A DNA stretch of 64,000 bases, from NCBI GenBank assembly GCA_024509875.1, contig JAMPIV010012227.1, positions 43,263-107,262 on the forward strand, in the 5' to 3' direction. Below are positions 56,251 through 64,000 of this stretch, in pieces (positions within the stretch are counted from its first letter, which is position 1; every line of letters starts with the position of its first letter). The notes under the pieces were generated by a model. That model ran no database searches, was not told the DNA's origin, and was given only the letters and a program-made list of their open reading frames with translations. The position numbers and the translations under genes were made by a program. Origin of the DNA: Oreohelix idahoensis (lineage: Eukaryota > Mollusca > Gastropoda > Stylommatophora > Oreohelicidae).

Positions 56251-57778
56251 TTTGGGAATCTATCACAAATCAATCTCCGCATCTGGCATCTATTGCTTTA
56301 GTTGATGAAGAAGCAACTAGTTTCGCGGATGTACCGCTTGATTTTCCTGTGGTACCTATCCAAGCCTCTGAAACTTGGAAGGATGTAATCATTTGTAACG
56401 ATTTACCTTCAGATCAGAAGAATCAGATTCTCAATCTATTGAAATCTTTTGAAGATGTATTATCTGATCTGCCTGGACGAACTAACATTATGTCTCACGA
56501 AATAAAATTATCGGATCCCACTCCTATTAAGTTACGACCGTATGCAATTCCTTTGCATATCAGAGAGCAGGTTGACAGCGAGGTCGACAATATGTTGAAA
56601 ATGGGGATAATCTCTCCATCAGATTCTCCATTTTGTTTTCCGATGGTGGCAGTACGGAAGAAAGACAATTCCATTCGTATATGCATTGATTTCCGTCGAC
56701 TAAATAAAGTCACGATATCAGATTCTGAACCAATGCCTGTGCTGGAGGACTTGCTACCTCATTTAGCTTCTGCTACTTTCTTTAGCAATTCGATTTATCA
56801 AAAGGGTATTGGCAGATCCCTTTGACCGAAGAATGTAAACCGTTGACGGCATTTGCAACAGCGAAGGGTTTGTTCCAATACAATGTCATGTGTTTTGGGC
56901 TCAAAAATGCACCTGCAACTTTTGTACGGATGATGCGTCGAGTATTTGGGAACCGTTCTGACCTAATATCTTATATAGATGATATTTGCATGTTTCATGA
57001 CACATGGGAAGAGCATGTAGATGGTATACAATCTTTACTCCTGACACTAAGAATACACAATCTCACAGCCCGTCCATCCAAAATAGAAATTGGATTCAAT
57101 GAAATTTCATTTCTAGGACACAAAATTGGCAAACATGTAATACAACCTGATGAATCTAATTTAAAACGCATACTTGATCTTACAATCCCAACTACAAAGA
57201 AGCAAGTACGGAGTCTATTAGGATTGGTGAATTTTTACCACAAGTTTATTCCAAGGTTCTCGTCTTTGACTGCTGTCTTATCTGATCTAACTAAAAGAGG
57301 TATGCCTAACAAAGTAGTTTGGACAGAACAATGTAACCAGGCATTACAAAACATTAAAACTCATTTTTCACAGTATACTATATTAAGACTGCCAGATTTA
57401 AAAAGATCATTTACTGTTGTAACAGATGCTTCGCTCCATGCAATAGGCGGGTGTTTGGGACAAAGTTTTGATGGCAAGTTTCATCCGATTTACTACTTGA
57501 GTAGGAAACTGTCGGAAGCCGAATCTAAATACTCTATTTTCGACAGAGAACTTTTGGGTATAGTATGGACTTTGAATAAACTTCAAAAGTATGTGGTAGG
57601 TACGCATTTTACTATAATGACAGATCAGAGAGCGTTAACATATCTCCAAACCTGTAAATCACTAAGTGCAAGACTTACGAGATTCGCATTGCAGTTGCAA
57701 GCGTATGACTTTGATATCGTCCATATAGAAGGACATAATAATGTAATCGCTGATACTCTGTCGAGAGTAATACATTGA
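56251..57778 (+). pseudogene. Reverse transcriptase and RNase H of element B, one frameshift
   Basis: Continues the integrase frame through LRPYAIPLHIREQVDSEV and ICIDFRRLNKVTI. At about 56,790, where the first catalytic Asp motif should be read, a missing base shifts the frame and the upstream protein ends in SIYQKGIGRSL. The next frame (to 57,776) has FGLKNAPATFVRMM, YIDDICMF (catalytic pair near 56,985), and RNase H with VTDASLHAIGG, DRELLGIVWTL, MTDQRALTYL and IADTLSRV. All RNase H acidic residues are present. Apart from the shift the domain looks undamaged. Confidence 0.9.
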
Positions 57779-58044
57779 AATACGTAACTGTCCTGGGTAC
57801 AGGAAGTGACAACAAACATTATTTATGTTCATAATCAATTGATAGGTAGATTATATAGCGATATTTTCGTAGCATTAATATGTTGCTCACAAGTTGTTGC
57901 CACATATTTTAACTGCATTTCACTCATCGTGATATCATTTCACTCATTGCTTGAATTTGATTTTCCTTTTTATCATTATAGTTAAGTATAGTTAATGATG
58001 GCCTGGAAACCTGCAGTTTCCAGTAGCGCGCAAGGGGGGTAATA
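57779..58044 (+). promoter_or_regulatory. 3' untranslated part and polypurine tract of element B
   Basis: Ends in GCAAGGGGGGTAATA right before the LTR; AAGGGGGG is the likely polypurine primer. Confidence 0.65.
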
Positions 58045-58683
58045 TGTGGTGTCTGCCCATGCACACCACATGTTGGATTTATTGAGTTTGAGTCAGTGCT
58101 GATAAATGCGGCACTATTTGGGATATTGAAAATGAAGCGCACCGGAAAAATGAGAGAAGAGAGATGTTTATAATGTGTATGGCCAAGGTGTTAAGAAAAA
58201 ACCTTGAGCTTTGTGGCCGCTGTGTTTTCTTGTAAGTTCCATTGGGAACATATTGCGAAGTGTTCACCTTTCTAAATGGATGTGGTTTGTACAAGAGGAG
58301 GAATACTCTTGGCATATGATTAATACTGTATTGATGAGGTTTGGTAATTAAGGATTAATCTTGACGAACGCCTCTGTATGCTACAAGGAATAAACATTAT
58401 TAAAGGATGTTGAGTTCGTTAAAAAGGAAGACTGTTTTAGTTCGTCATTGGTGATTGGGTCAGTTAAAGAACCCACATGTATGTTGTTGAGTATGGAATA
58501 AAACTATAATCGTTGGGTCACCCTGGACGTAACAGAATAACGAGCATTATTATGAAACAACAGCAGGAGTAATCAAATATACATTAACATAATCAACATA
58601 TACTTGAACTGTGGACAGGGGTAGCAATTTATCTGAAATAATAAAAACGAACCCACAATATATTCAAACAGCGCCCCACCACA
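58045..58683 (+). repeat. 3' LTR of element B
   Basis: 639 bp, the same length as the 5' LTR and differing at about five bases. Followed by ACTTT of the target duplication. Confidence 0.93.
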
Positions 58684-58692
58684 ACTTTTACA

Positions 58693-58858
58693 TTCAGAGT
58701 CCGCTGGGAGGACAACATTAGACAATCTTTGAAGGACCGAGGACTAGAATGGAACCAGGCCAGGAGGAAGACAGCCGGTACGATAGCCTGGCGCTCTCTC
58801 TTCCAAACCTCTACACCTCACGGTAGAAGGGGAACGACTAAGTAAGTAAGTAAGTAAG
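58693..58858 (+). mobile_element. 5'-truncated LINE end with (TAAG)n tail
   Basis: A 166-bp fragment matching 39,105-39,253 and the complement of 62,821-62,970. It ends ACTAAGTAAGTAAGTAAG and is flanked by ACTTTTACA at 58,684-58,692 and 58,859-58,867. It landed nine bases downstream of element B's LTR; its target duplication includes that of the LTR element. Confidence 0.88.
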
Positions 58859-59668
58859 ACTTTTACAGCGTTGGATTTCTTGAAATGTATATTTACAGTG
58901 CAGTGAGAATAAATGGATTCATTATAAAATGTGAGAGAAATGAAGGTCAGAATATTACACGGGCCTGCGTGCCACATTCTCAACCCTTTGAAAATTAAGT
59001 TCGTTCGTATATACAGGGTGTCCATAAAAGATTGTACCCTTTTCAAAAAATTTATTCTCGTCCCAATGATTTGGTACGAGGATGCTTTCTATCACAAAAG
59101 TACGATAATCTCTGCAAGTTTTAAAGCATACCTTACAAAGAGTAAAAAAGAATGTTCCTATTTTTTTTTTTTTTTTCACCTACTTGACCAGTGTGTTGAG
59201 AGACATGTAACAATTACCGGTTGCAACTCAACTGCGAAAATTTCACTTGAAATACCCGCTCCGCGCATGCGCACTTTTTTGAGTAGGTAGGAGACCTCTA
59301 ACCCTGTATGAAGGATTATTGTTAAAGTGATTTTCACTGCACGTGATTACCACACCCATCTTCATTTGGAGAGTTCAGGATCCCGTCATCCCGCCATATC
59401 TTGTGAGCCAAAATACATTTGCCCGTGTGGGTGTTCATATAATGAGTTCTTTGTTTTGGCCTAACAGTTTTGGGAAATCTGTGCGCAGTGCGCGTGGAAA
59501 CTGTCGCGAGTGTTCCTGACAACTTTTCAAAAGTGTATTGTACGTATGTTATTTAGTGTGGTACACGCAACTGATAATTACACTGCGTACAGTTTTGTGC
59601 CTTACGCTTTACTAGAGCAGGTGGAAACATTTACATCTTCAAGCTAACCTAACTACTGTTATCAACCA

Positions 59669-59711
59669 TGGATCACGCCAAAGCCTACGATGACTCGATT
59701 CCAATAGTACG

Positions 59712-59781
<70 letters not shown>

Positions 59782-59805
59782 GTCTCTCTACCCACCCTCT
59801 CTCTC

Positions 59806-59904
<99 letters not shown>

Positions 59905-60017
59905 TCTCTCTTTCTCTCTATGTCTTCCTCCCTTTTATCACTCAGATTGGAGGAAAAGTGGAGATGACCACGAATGTGGATACAAGTGTTAACAATAGAT
60001 TGCCTCTAGCATGTTAA
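59669..60017 (+). pseudogene. Possible captured two-exon gene start
   Basis: ATG at 59,669 lies in a good start context (ATCAACCATGG) and reads MDHAKAYDDSIPI up to a donor-like GTACGT at 59,708. The following 238 bases are CT and TA repeats and end in a convincing acceptor, TTTATCACTCAG (59,945). The next segment, in phase 0, reads IGGKVEMTTNVDTSVNNRLP and then LAC and a stop at 60,017. If spliced this gives 36 residues. It may be the 5' end of a host gene picked up by the surrounding element, or chance. I do not recognise the peptide. Confidence 0.3.
59716..59900. repeat. (TC)n then (TA)n microsatellite
   Basis: About 65 bases of TC, a short mixed stretch, then about 90 bases of TA. These make up most of the putative intron. 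Confidence 0.95.
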
Positions 60018-60019
60018 TA

Positions 60020-60340
60020 GCGTATCTTGTCACACTAGTTATGTGTGTTCTCACATTTGTAACCACAATGTTTTATGTATGATGTATTTTTAACTATACC
60101 AAGCTAGCTGACTATTCTTGTTTTATTCCAAATTAACACTATATTTTTATACATGTCGTATTAGTGTTTTCATTATTGTATGATTCACTGAACACCATAT
60201 TTTTGTTTCCGTCAGTAGAATGTAAAAAGCACCATACAAAGTCTGAATTGGTTTTTTTTTTTTTTAAATACACTTTTGAGAATTTTGAAACCTTTACTTT
60301 ATGTCATATTGACTGAAAGTCTGTAGCTACAGACTGTCAT
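60020..60340. other. Interior of the inverted-repeat element, no feature
   Basis: AT-rich sequence with a T run at 60,252-60,264. Confidence 0.4.
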
Positions 60341-60344
60341 AAAT

Positions 60345-60700
60345 CGGTGCTTGCGTAGAATAGAGGGATTAAAATGGTATGACAAGGTTACCAACGTGGA
60401 ACTGATGACAAGAACTAGACAAGTGCCAGTGGAACAAGAGATGAGAAGAAGACGATGGCGACGGATAGGACTCACACTGAGGAAACCTGTTGATAGCATT
60501 ACAAGGCAGTCCTTGTTCTGGAATCCCCAGGGCAAGCGAAGCAGAGGTAGACCAAGAAGCACATGGAGAAGAGAGCTGGAAACAGAGGTGAAAATGATAA
60601 GGAGAACGTGGAAAGAACTTGAGATGATGGCACGTGACAAGAGGTCTTGGCATGTGTTTGTTGAAGGCCTATGCTCCGTTGGGAGTGGATGGTTATGAAT
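60345..60700 (+). pseudogene. LINE C-terminal end
   Basis: Open frame reading MRRIEGLKWYDKVTNVELMT, then FWNPQGKRSRGRPRSTWRRE and RDKRSWHVFVEGLCSVGSGW to a stop at 60,696. This is the C-terminal end of a LINE polyprotein of the type found degenerate at 20,030-20,345. The 3' end reads GGATGGTTATGAATGAATG, immediately followed by the right inverted repeat of the host element. Confidence 0.78.
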
Positions 60701-60786
60701 GAATGTGATAAAAAGCATCTTCGTACCACGTCATGGGGCCGAGAATAAATGTTTTGAAGAGTGTACAATCTTTTATGGACACCCTG

Positions 60787-60833
60787 TATATAAATATATA
60801 AATATATAAATATATAAATATATAAATATATAA

Positions 60834-60866
<33 letters not shown>

Positions 60867-60870
60867 TATA

Positions 60871-60962
<92 letters not shown>
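60787..60962. repeat. (TATAAATA)n / (TA)n array with inverted symmetry
   Basis: TATAAATA units (60,787-60,836), pure TA, then TATATTTATA units, then more than 80 bases of TA. The AAATA units on the left and TTTAT units on the right form a large imperfect palindrome. Confidence 0.9.
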
Positions 60963-60964
<2 letters not shown>

Positions 60965-60967
<3 letters not shown>

Positions 60968-61435
60968 CTCTAGGTTTCGTTTTCTTAATTTTTTCTCTTT
61001 CTTTCTTTCTTTTTGTTTCTTTCTGTTTCTCCAAAATCGTCCTATACGTCGAAGAGTCATCCTGGACGTTTTCGCAGGGTATTTGTATCATATTATACCG
61101 TATAAGTAATATACCTTTCAATGATTCAACAGTCAGTCCGATCCGTTCCTTGTTCCACTGACTTTGCGTAAGTGAAAACATTCGTTGTACATCTATGTTA
61201 TGACAAGCAGGGTTGTGGAGTCGGCCAATACATTTTCCGAAATTTTAGAACTCCGGACTTCAGCTTCAACTACTGTTTTTACTAGTCACTAGCAATAATC
61301 CGTCAATAATGACGGAAGTAAATCAAAAACTGTAATATATTTTTAAAATATTTTTAAATTCTTTGATGACAACATTTTTTGTGAAAGTGCGTGGATTTGT
61401 TTCAAAGAATGTTCCCTGATAAAAAGTTTTTTTTT
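60965..61435. other. No recognisable feature
   Basis: T/C-rich at the left edge, otherwise nothing supported. Confidence 0.4.
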
Positions 61436-61439
61436 TTCA

Positions 61440-61750
61440 AGTTTTCATCATTTGTTCCTCGGATGAGGGCGACATAGAGATGGCAGTGTCCGAAAACAGG
61501 TTCAGGAAGGAAAACTCCTACGTGATCAAAGATTGTCCTTGCGCCTTATTGATCGTCATTGTAAATGATAAAATAACTGGGAATTGACGACGTCGCATCC
61601 TAAATGGCAAACTGCGCTCGCTCGGTTCTAAGTCAATGCGAGGAATTAAGACTCGTTCTCCCTTATTACTGCCAGGGATAATTTCTGCATCAATCAGACT
61701 GATTTGCTCGTTGTGACTGACGCTGTGCTTGTCTTTGTGCCGCTTCATGT
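61440..61750 (-). pseudogene. Helitron helicase C-terminal fragment
   Basis: The minus strand reads GERVLIPRIDLEPSERSLPF, then RRRQFPVILSFTMTINKAQG and QSL in one frame. After a frameshift near 61,520 it reads VGVFLPEPVFGHCHLYVAL and RGT. These correspond to the last motifs of the PIF1-like helicase of Helitron rolling-circle transposons (NKxQGQ and the final H-x-QLYVALSR block, here HCHLYVALIRG). The Rep domain and upstream helicase motifs are missing, and no Helitron end was found. Confidence 0.8.
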
Positions 61751-61764
61751 TGTGAAACTGGGTT

Positions 61765-62815
61765 CTACACCGACTTTTCTTCGGATCGCTTTGTGTGGAT
61801 TTTTAACTGGTATAAGCGCCGTACCGTTCAGAAAGCAATGGCAAACTACTGAATGAAAAAAATTGCCTAGAAAAATCACAAACAGCCAATAAAAGCTGGG
61901 TTGATTGCCACGTCCTGTAAAGGATAAGCAACTAACTTTTAACTTTTTAGTATGTTATCAAATTGCTAAACTCTTTATCTTTGCTGCACGTTTCTGTGAA
62001 ATCATTTAAATTGCCGCGGTGATAAAAGCACTCGACATCGGTAATTGGCACTTGAACATGTTTCTACTTTCTTCGAATCAGAGAAAGTTCTTTTGTTTTT
62101 TTTTCTTCAACAAAACTGAAGTGCAGTTCGTCGGCGTGAAACTGTTACGTTGCAAAAGCAATTGCATCTGCTACCATAGTAACATCTCACGATTTAATGT
62201 TGTGTTTAATAAATTAATTTTTTTTTTTTTTTTTAGTTTTACCAACGAACTCAGCTGTACGTTTGTGTTCGCCGGAGCGCGCACGGTTTTGAAAATTAAC
62301 AGCACCTTTACGTGCTACAGAAACGTGTGTTCGCACTATCGACATCTCACAGTCTACGAGGAGACACTGGTAGCGTTGGCGTAGCTGGCTGTGCTTCAGG
62401 GCAAGTCCTTTTTAGGGCATCATCCTACTAGCAGATAGATACTAATAATCCTTATCAGGACTTGGTATCTGTCAACGCTGCACGAGCTAGCAGCCCTTTC
62501 AGGACTAATTTTTTTTATTTTTCTGGGATTCTTCACGCTAACTGACGGAAGCTGGTATCCCTTTTCGGGGCTTAGTTTTTATCCACACTATTTTTCAGTT
62601 AACAGAGTTCACTAATTTTTTAATGGCACATTGCGCTTAGATATAATCATCGGACTTAGGTCTAGGTTGAAAGGACCGTGCCTCGCCACAAAAAGGCGAA
62701 ACGCTAAAAAAAAAGTCATATTCTTCACCAATTAGTTATATATAGCCTGCATTTCTGGGGTAAATTGAGCACGTTCGTTCTGGCTTCGCACCATCGCTTA
62801 TGCAAGAAGGAAGAA
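61765..62815. other. Mostly unassigned; part resembles the foldback family
   Basis: At 62,655-62,705 GTCTAGGTTGAAAGGACCGT and GCCTCG with AAAAAGGCGAAAC resemble the right arm at 20,770-20,825. The rest, including a 121-codon frame at 62,019-62,384, is not recognised. Confidence 0.35.
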
Positions 62816-62816
62816 A

Positions 62817-63360
62817 ATACTTACTTAGTCATTCCTCTTCTACCGTGAGGTGTAGAGGTTTGGAAGAGAGAGTGCCATACTATCCGATCCGCTGTCATCC
62901 TCCTGGCCTGGTTCCATTCTAGTCCTCGGTCCTTCAAAGATTGTCTAATATTGTCCTTCCAGCGGACTCTGGGTCGTCCTGGAGGTCTGGATCCCTGGCT
63001 CTTAGCTTCCCATGCTTGTTGTGTTAGCCGATCTTCTCCCATTCTGCAGACATGGCCAAACCATCTTAGTTTGGACTGGTCTACTTGGGTCTGCAGGGGT
63101 TGGGTTTTTAGGACTTGGCATATCGTCTGGTTGCGGACCATCTGTCTTCTTATTACTTCAACCACCTTCCTTTCTGAGGTTTGGATCTGGCTTTTGTGGG
63201 TTGTAGTCATAGCCCATGACTCGCATCCATACGTCAAGACTGGGACATATGTGGAGCGGTATACAACCATCTTCGTCTTCTTACCAACTTCTCTTTTGCT
63301 GAGTAATCCTCGATTTATGGCCTGAAAAAGTCTCCCAGCTGCTGCTCTTCAGGTAGCCAA
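62817..63360 (-). pseudogene. LINE 3' end with (TAAG)n tail
   Basis: The longest copy of this family here. The minus strand reads MVVYRSTYVPVLTYGCESWA, HKSQIQTSERKVVEVIRRQM, LRWFGHVCRMGEDRLTQQAW and GRPRVRWKDNIRQSLKDRGL, ending in TPHGRRGMTK. Upstream, SKREVGKKTKMVV is joined to further eroded sequence to about 63,400. The tail is GACTAAGTAAGTA. Reverse transcriptase catalytic motifs are not included. Confidence 0.83.
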
Positions 63361-63399
63361 CTCTTCTTTGATGCCTCTCTTCCGGTCTATAATAGGCTA

Positions 63400-64000
63400 G
63401 TTATTAGAAGGATTATTTATGGTTTAACTTCCAGTATTTAGCTTTAATCATGATGTGTTATGAGTTTCTCCTGTGAGGATTCTCCCAGGCCTGGTCCCTG
63501 GTAGCAGTTTATGTCACAACTTCTTTTCCAAGTCGGGTTTTGAGGCTCCTAATATGAAGGACAGATGTTATCTGATCTCTCCATGATCTATTTGGTGTGG
63601 CTTAACATGCCAGGAGTTTAAGGCTCATGCCATGATAGCTTTAGCTCAGGCATGTAAGCCTCTTCTTCAAGGGAGAACACACAAGATTAGAGATAAATGA
63701 ATAACAAGTGCATAAATGTCTATGTGTTTGTTATGTACTTTTCTTAAAACAGAAGCACTGGATGATTAGCAATTAGTTTATACTGGCAGAATTCTTCGAA
63801 GATGGATCTTTTTTTCTCAAAAACTGAGAATCATAGTTCCTGAAATAAAATATCTCCAGCTTTACAGAATTTTGGAAAGATGTCAAATCCAAAAGCATAT
63901 TGACAAAGCCTTCGGCATTAATTCCAGTTATTTAATCCACAATTTGTGTGTATTCTGTGCTAGATTCATTTTATTTATTACGAGGAAACAAAATAATGAC
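63400..64000. other. No recognisable feature
   Basis: Ordinary AT-rich sequence to the window edge; nothing supported. Confidence 0.45.

Larger units (their letters stand above)
47602..58683 (+). mobile_element. LTR retrotransposon (Ty3/Gypsy, Gmr1-like order), element B
   Basis: An 11.1-kb span with 639-bp LTRs and a 5-bp target duplication ACTTT at 47,597-47,601 and 58,684-58,688. LTRs start TGTGGTG and end CACCACA and differ at about five positions. A hAT copy (48,791-52,146) is inserted between the 5' LTR and Gag; without it the element is about 7.7 kb. Coding order is Gag, protease, complete integrase, reverse transcriptase, RNase H. Three frameshifts break the proteins. There is no envelope-like frame. 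Because the LTRs look identical in structure and share one target duplication, this is one element and not two solo LTRs. Confidence 0.92.
59014..60786. mobile_element. Non-autonomous DNA transposon with ~82-bp inverted repeats
   Basis: The ends CAGGGTGTCCATAAAAGATT and the reverse complement match over about 82 bp at nearly 90% (59,014-59,096 and 60,704-60,786). The flanks are TATA on both sides (TA duplication likely). The termini resemble Tc1/mariner-type CAGGGTGTCC ends. No transposase is visible. The interior holds a possible captured gene start (59,669-60,017), CT/TA arrays and a LINE end that stops right at the right inverted repeat. Confidence 0.8.

Noticed and set aside
62019..62384. 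121-codon frame with Phe-rich stretches
   Set aside because: Contains two T-run translations and no recognisable domain.

Overview
This is a repeat-dominated animal nuclear genome window, probably from an invertebrate with a large genome. There is no bacterial gene organisation. Almost every long reading frame belongs to a transposable element, and candidate host coding sequence appears only as short, intron-sized-apart exons. I cannot name the species. The mix of LINE 3' ends, mariner, hAT, Helitron, tRNA-derived SINEs, Ty3-type LTR elements and very long TA, TATC and GA arrays would fit an arthropod or a mollusc.

Left part (1-27 kb): an LTR end inserted into a mariner copy at the left edge; eroded LINE remnants; two SINE copies with clean target duplications (3.1 and 19.6 kb); a candidate host exon at 4.1 kb with a duplicated splice acceptor; a 69-bp minisatellite (4.7-6.5 kb); a nearly full-length but internally deleted endonuclease/reverse transcriptase LINE (8.0-11.8 kb); a LINE RNase H fragment (13.4-14.0 kb); a 29-bp minisatellite; and a complete hAT transposon with an uninterrupted 665-residue transposase (15.3-18.4 kb).

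Middle part (27-47 kb): a complete LTR retrotransposon (here element A, 27,289-36,394) with 2.2-kb LTRs and a 5-bp target duplication; a mariner with both ends and a frameshifted transposase (39.3-40.6 kb); a lone integrase-core fragment carrying a nested short repeat (40.8-41.5 kb); a TATC array; a 26-bp-type minisatellite invaded by a SINE; and an intact-promoter SINE at 45.9 kb.

Right part (47-64 kb): a second, different LTR retrotransposon (element B, 47,602-58,683). It contains a second hAT copy (48,791-52,146), which itself contains a short retroposon (49,076-49,280), so three insertion events are stacked and can be ordered in time. It is followed by a LINE scrap, a 1.8-kb element with 82-bp terminal inverted repeats that encloses a possible captured two-exon gene start, a Helitron helicase fragment and a LINE 3' end.

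Most notable points: both LTR elements place integrase upstream of reverse transcriptase, the order known from Gmr1-type Ty3 elements, and element A has lost its integrase core while keeping both flanking integrase parts. Both hAT copies have 6-bp, not 8-bp, target duplications. Several frameshifts fall in homopolymers, so some could be assembly errors. I see no CRISPR, operon or other prokaryote-like system, and nothing that convincingly forms an undescribed multi-gene system.
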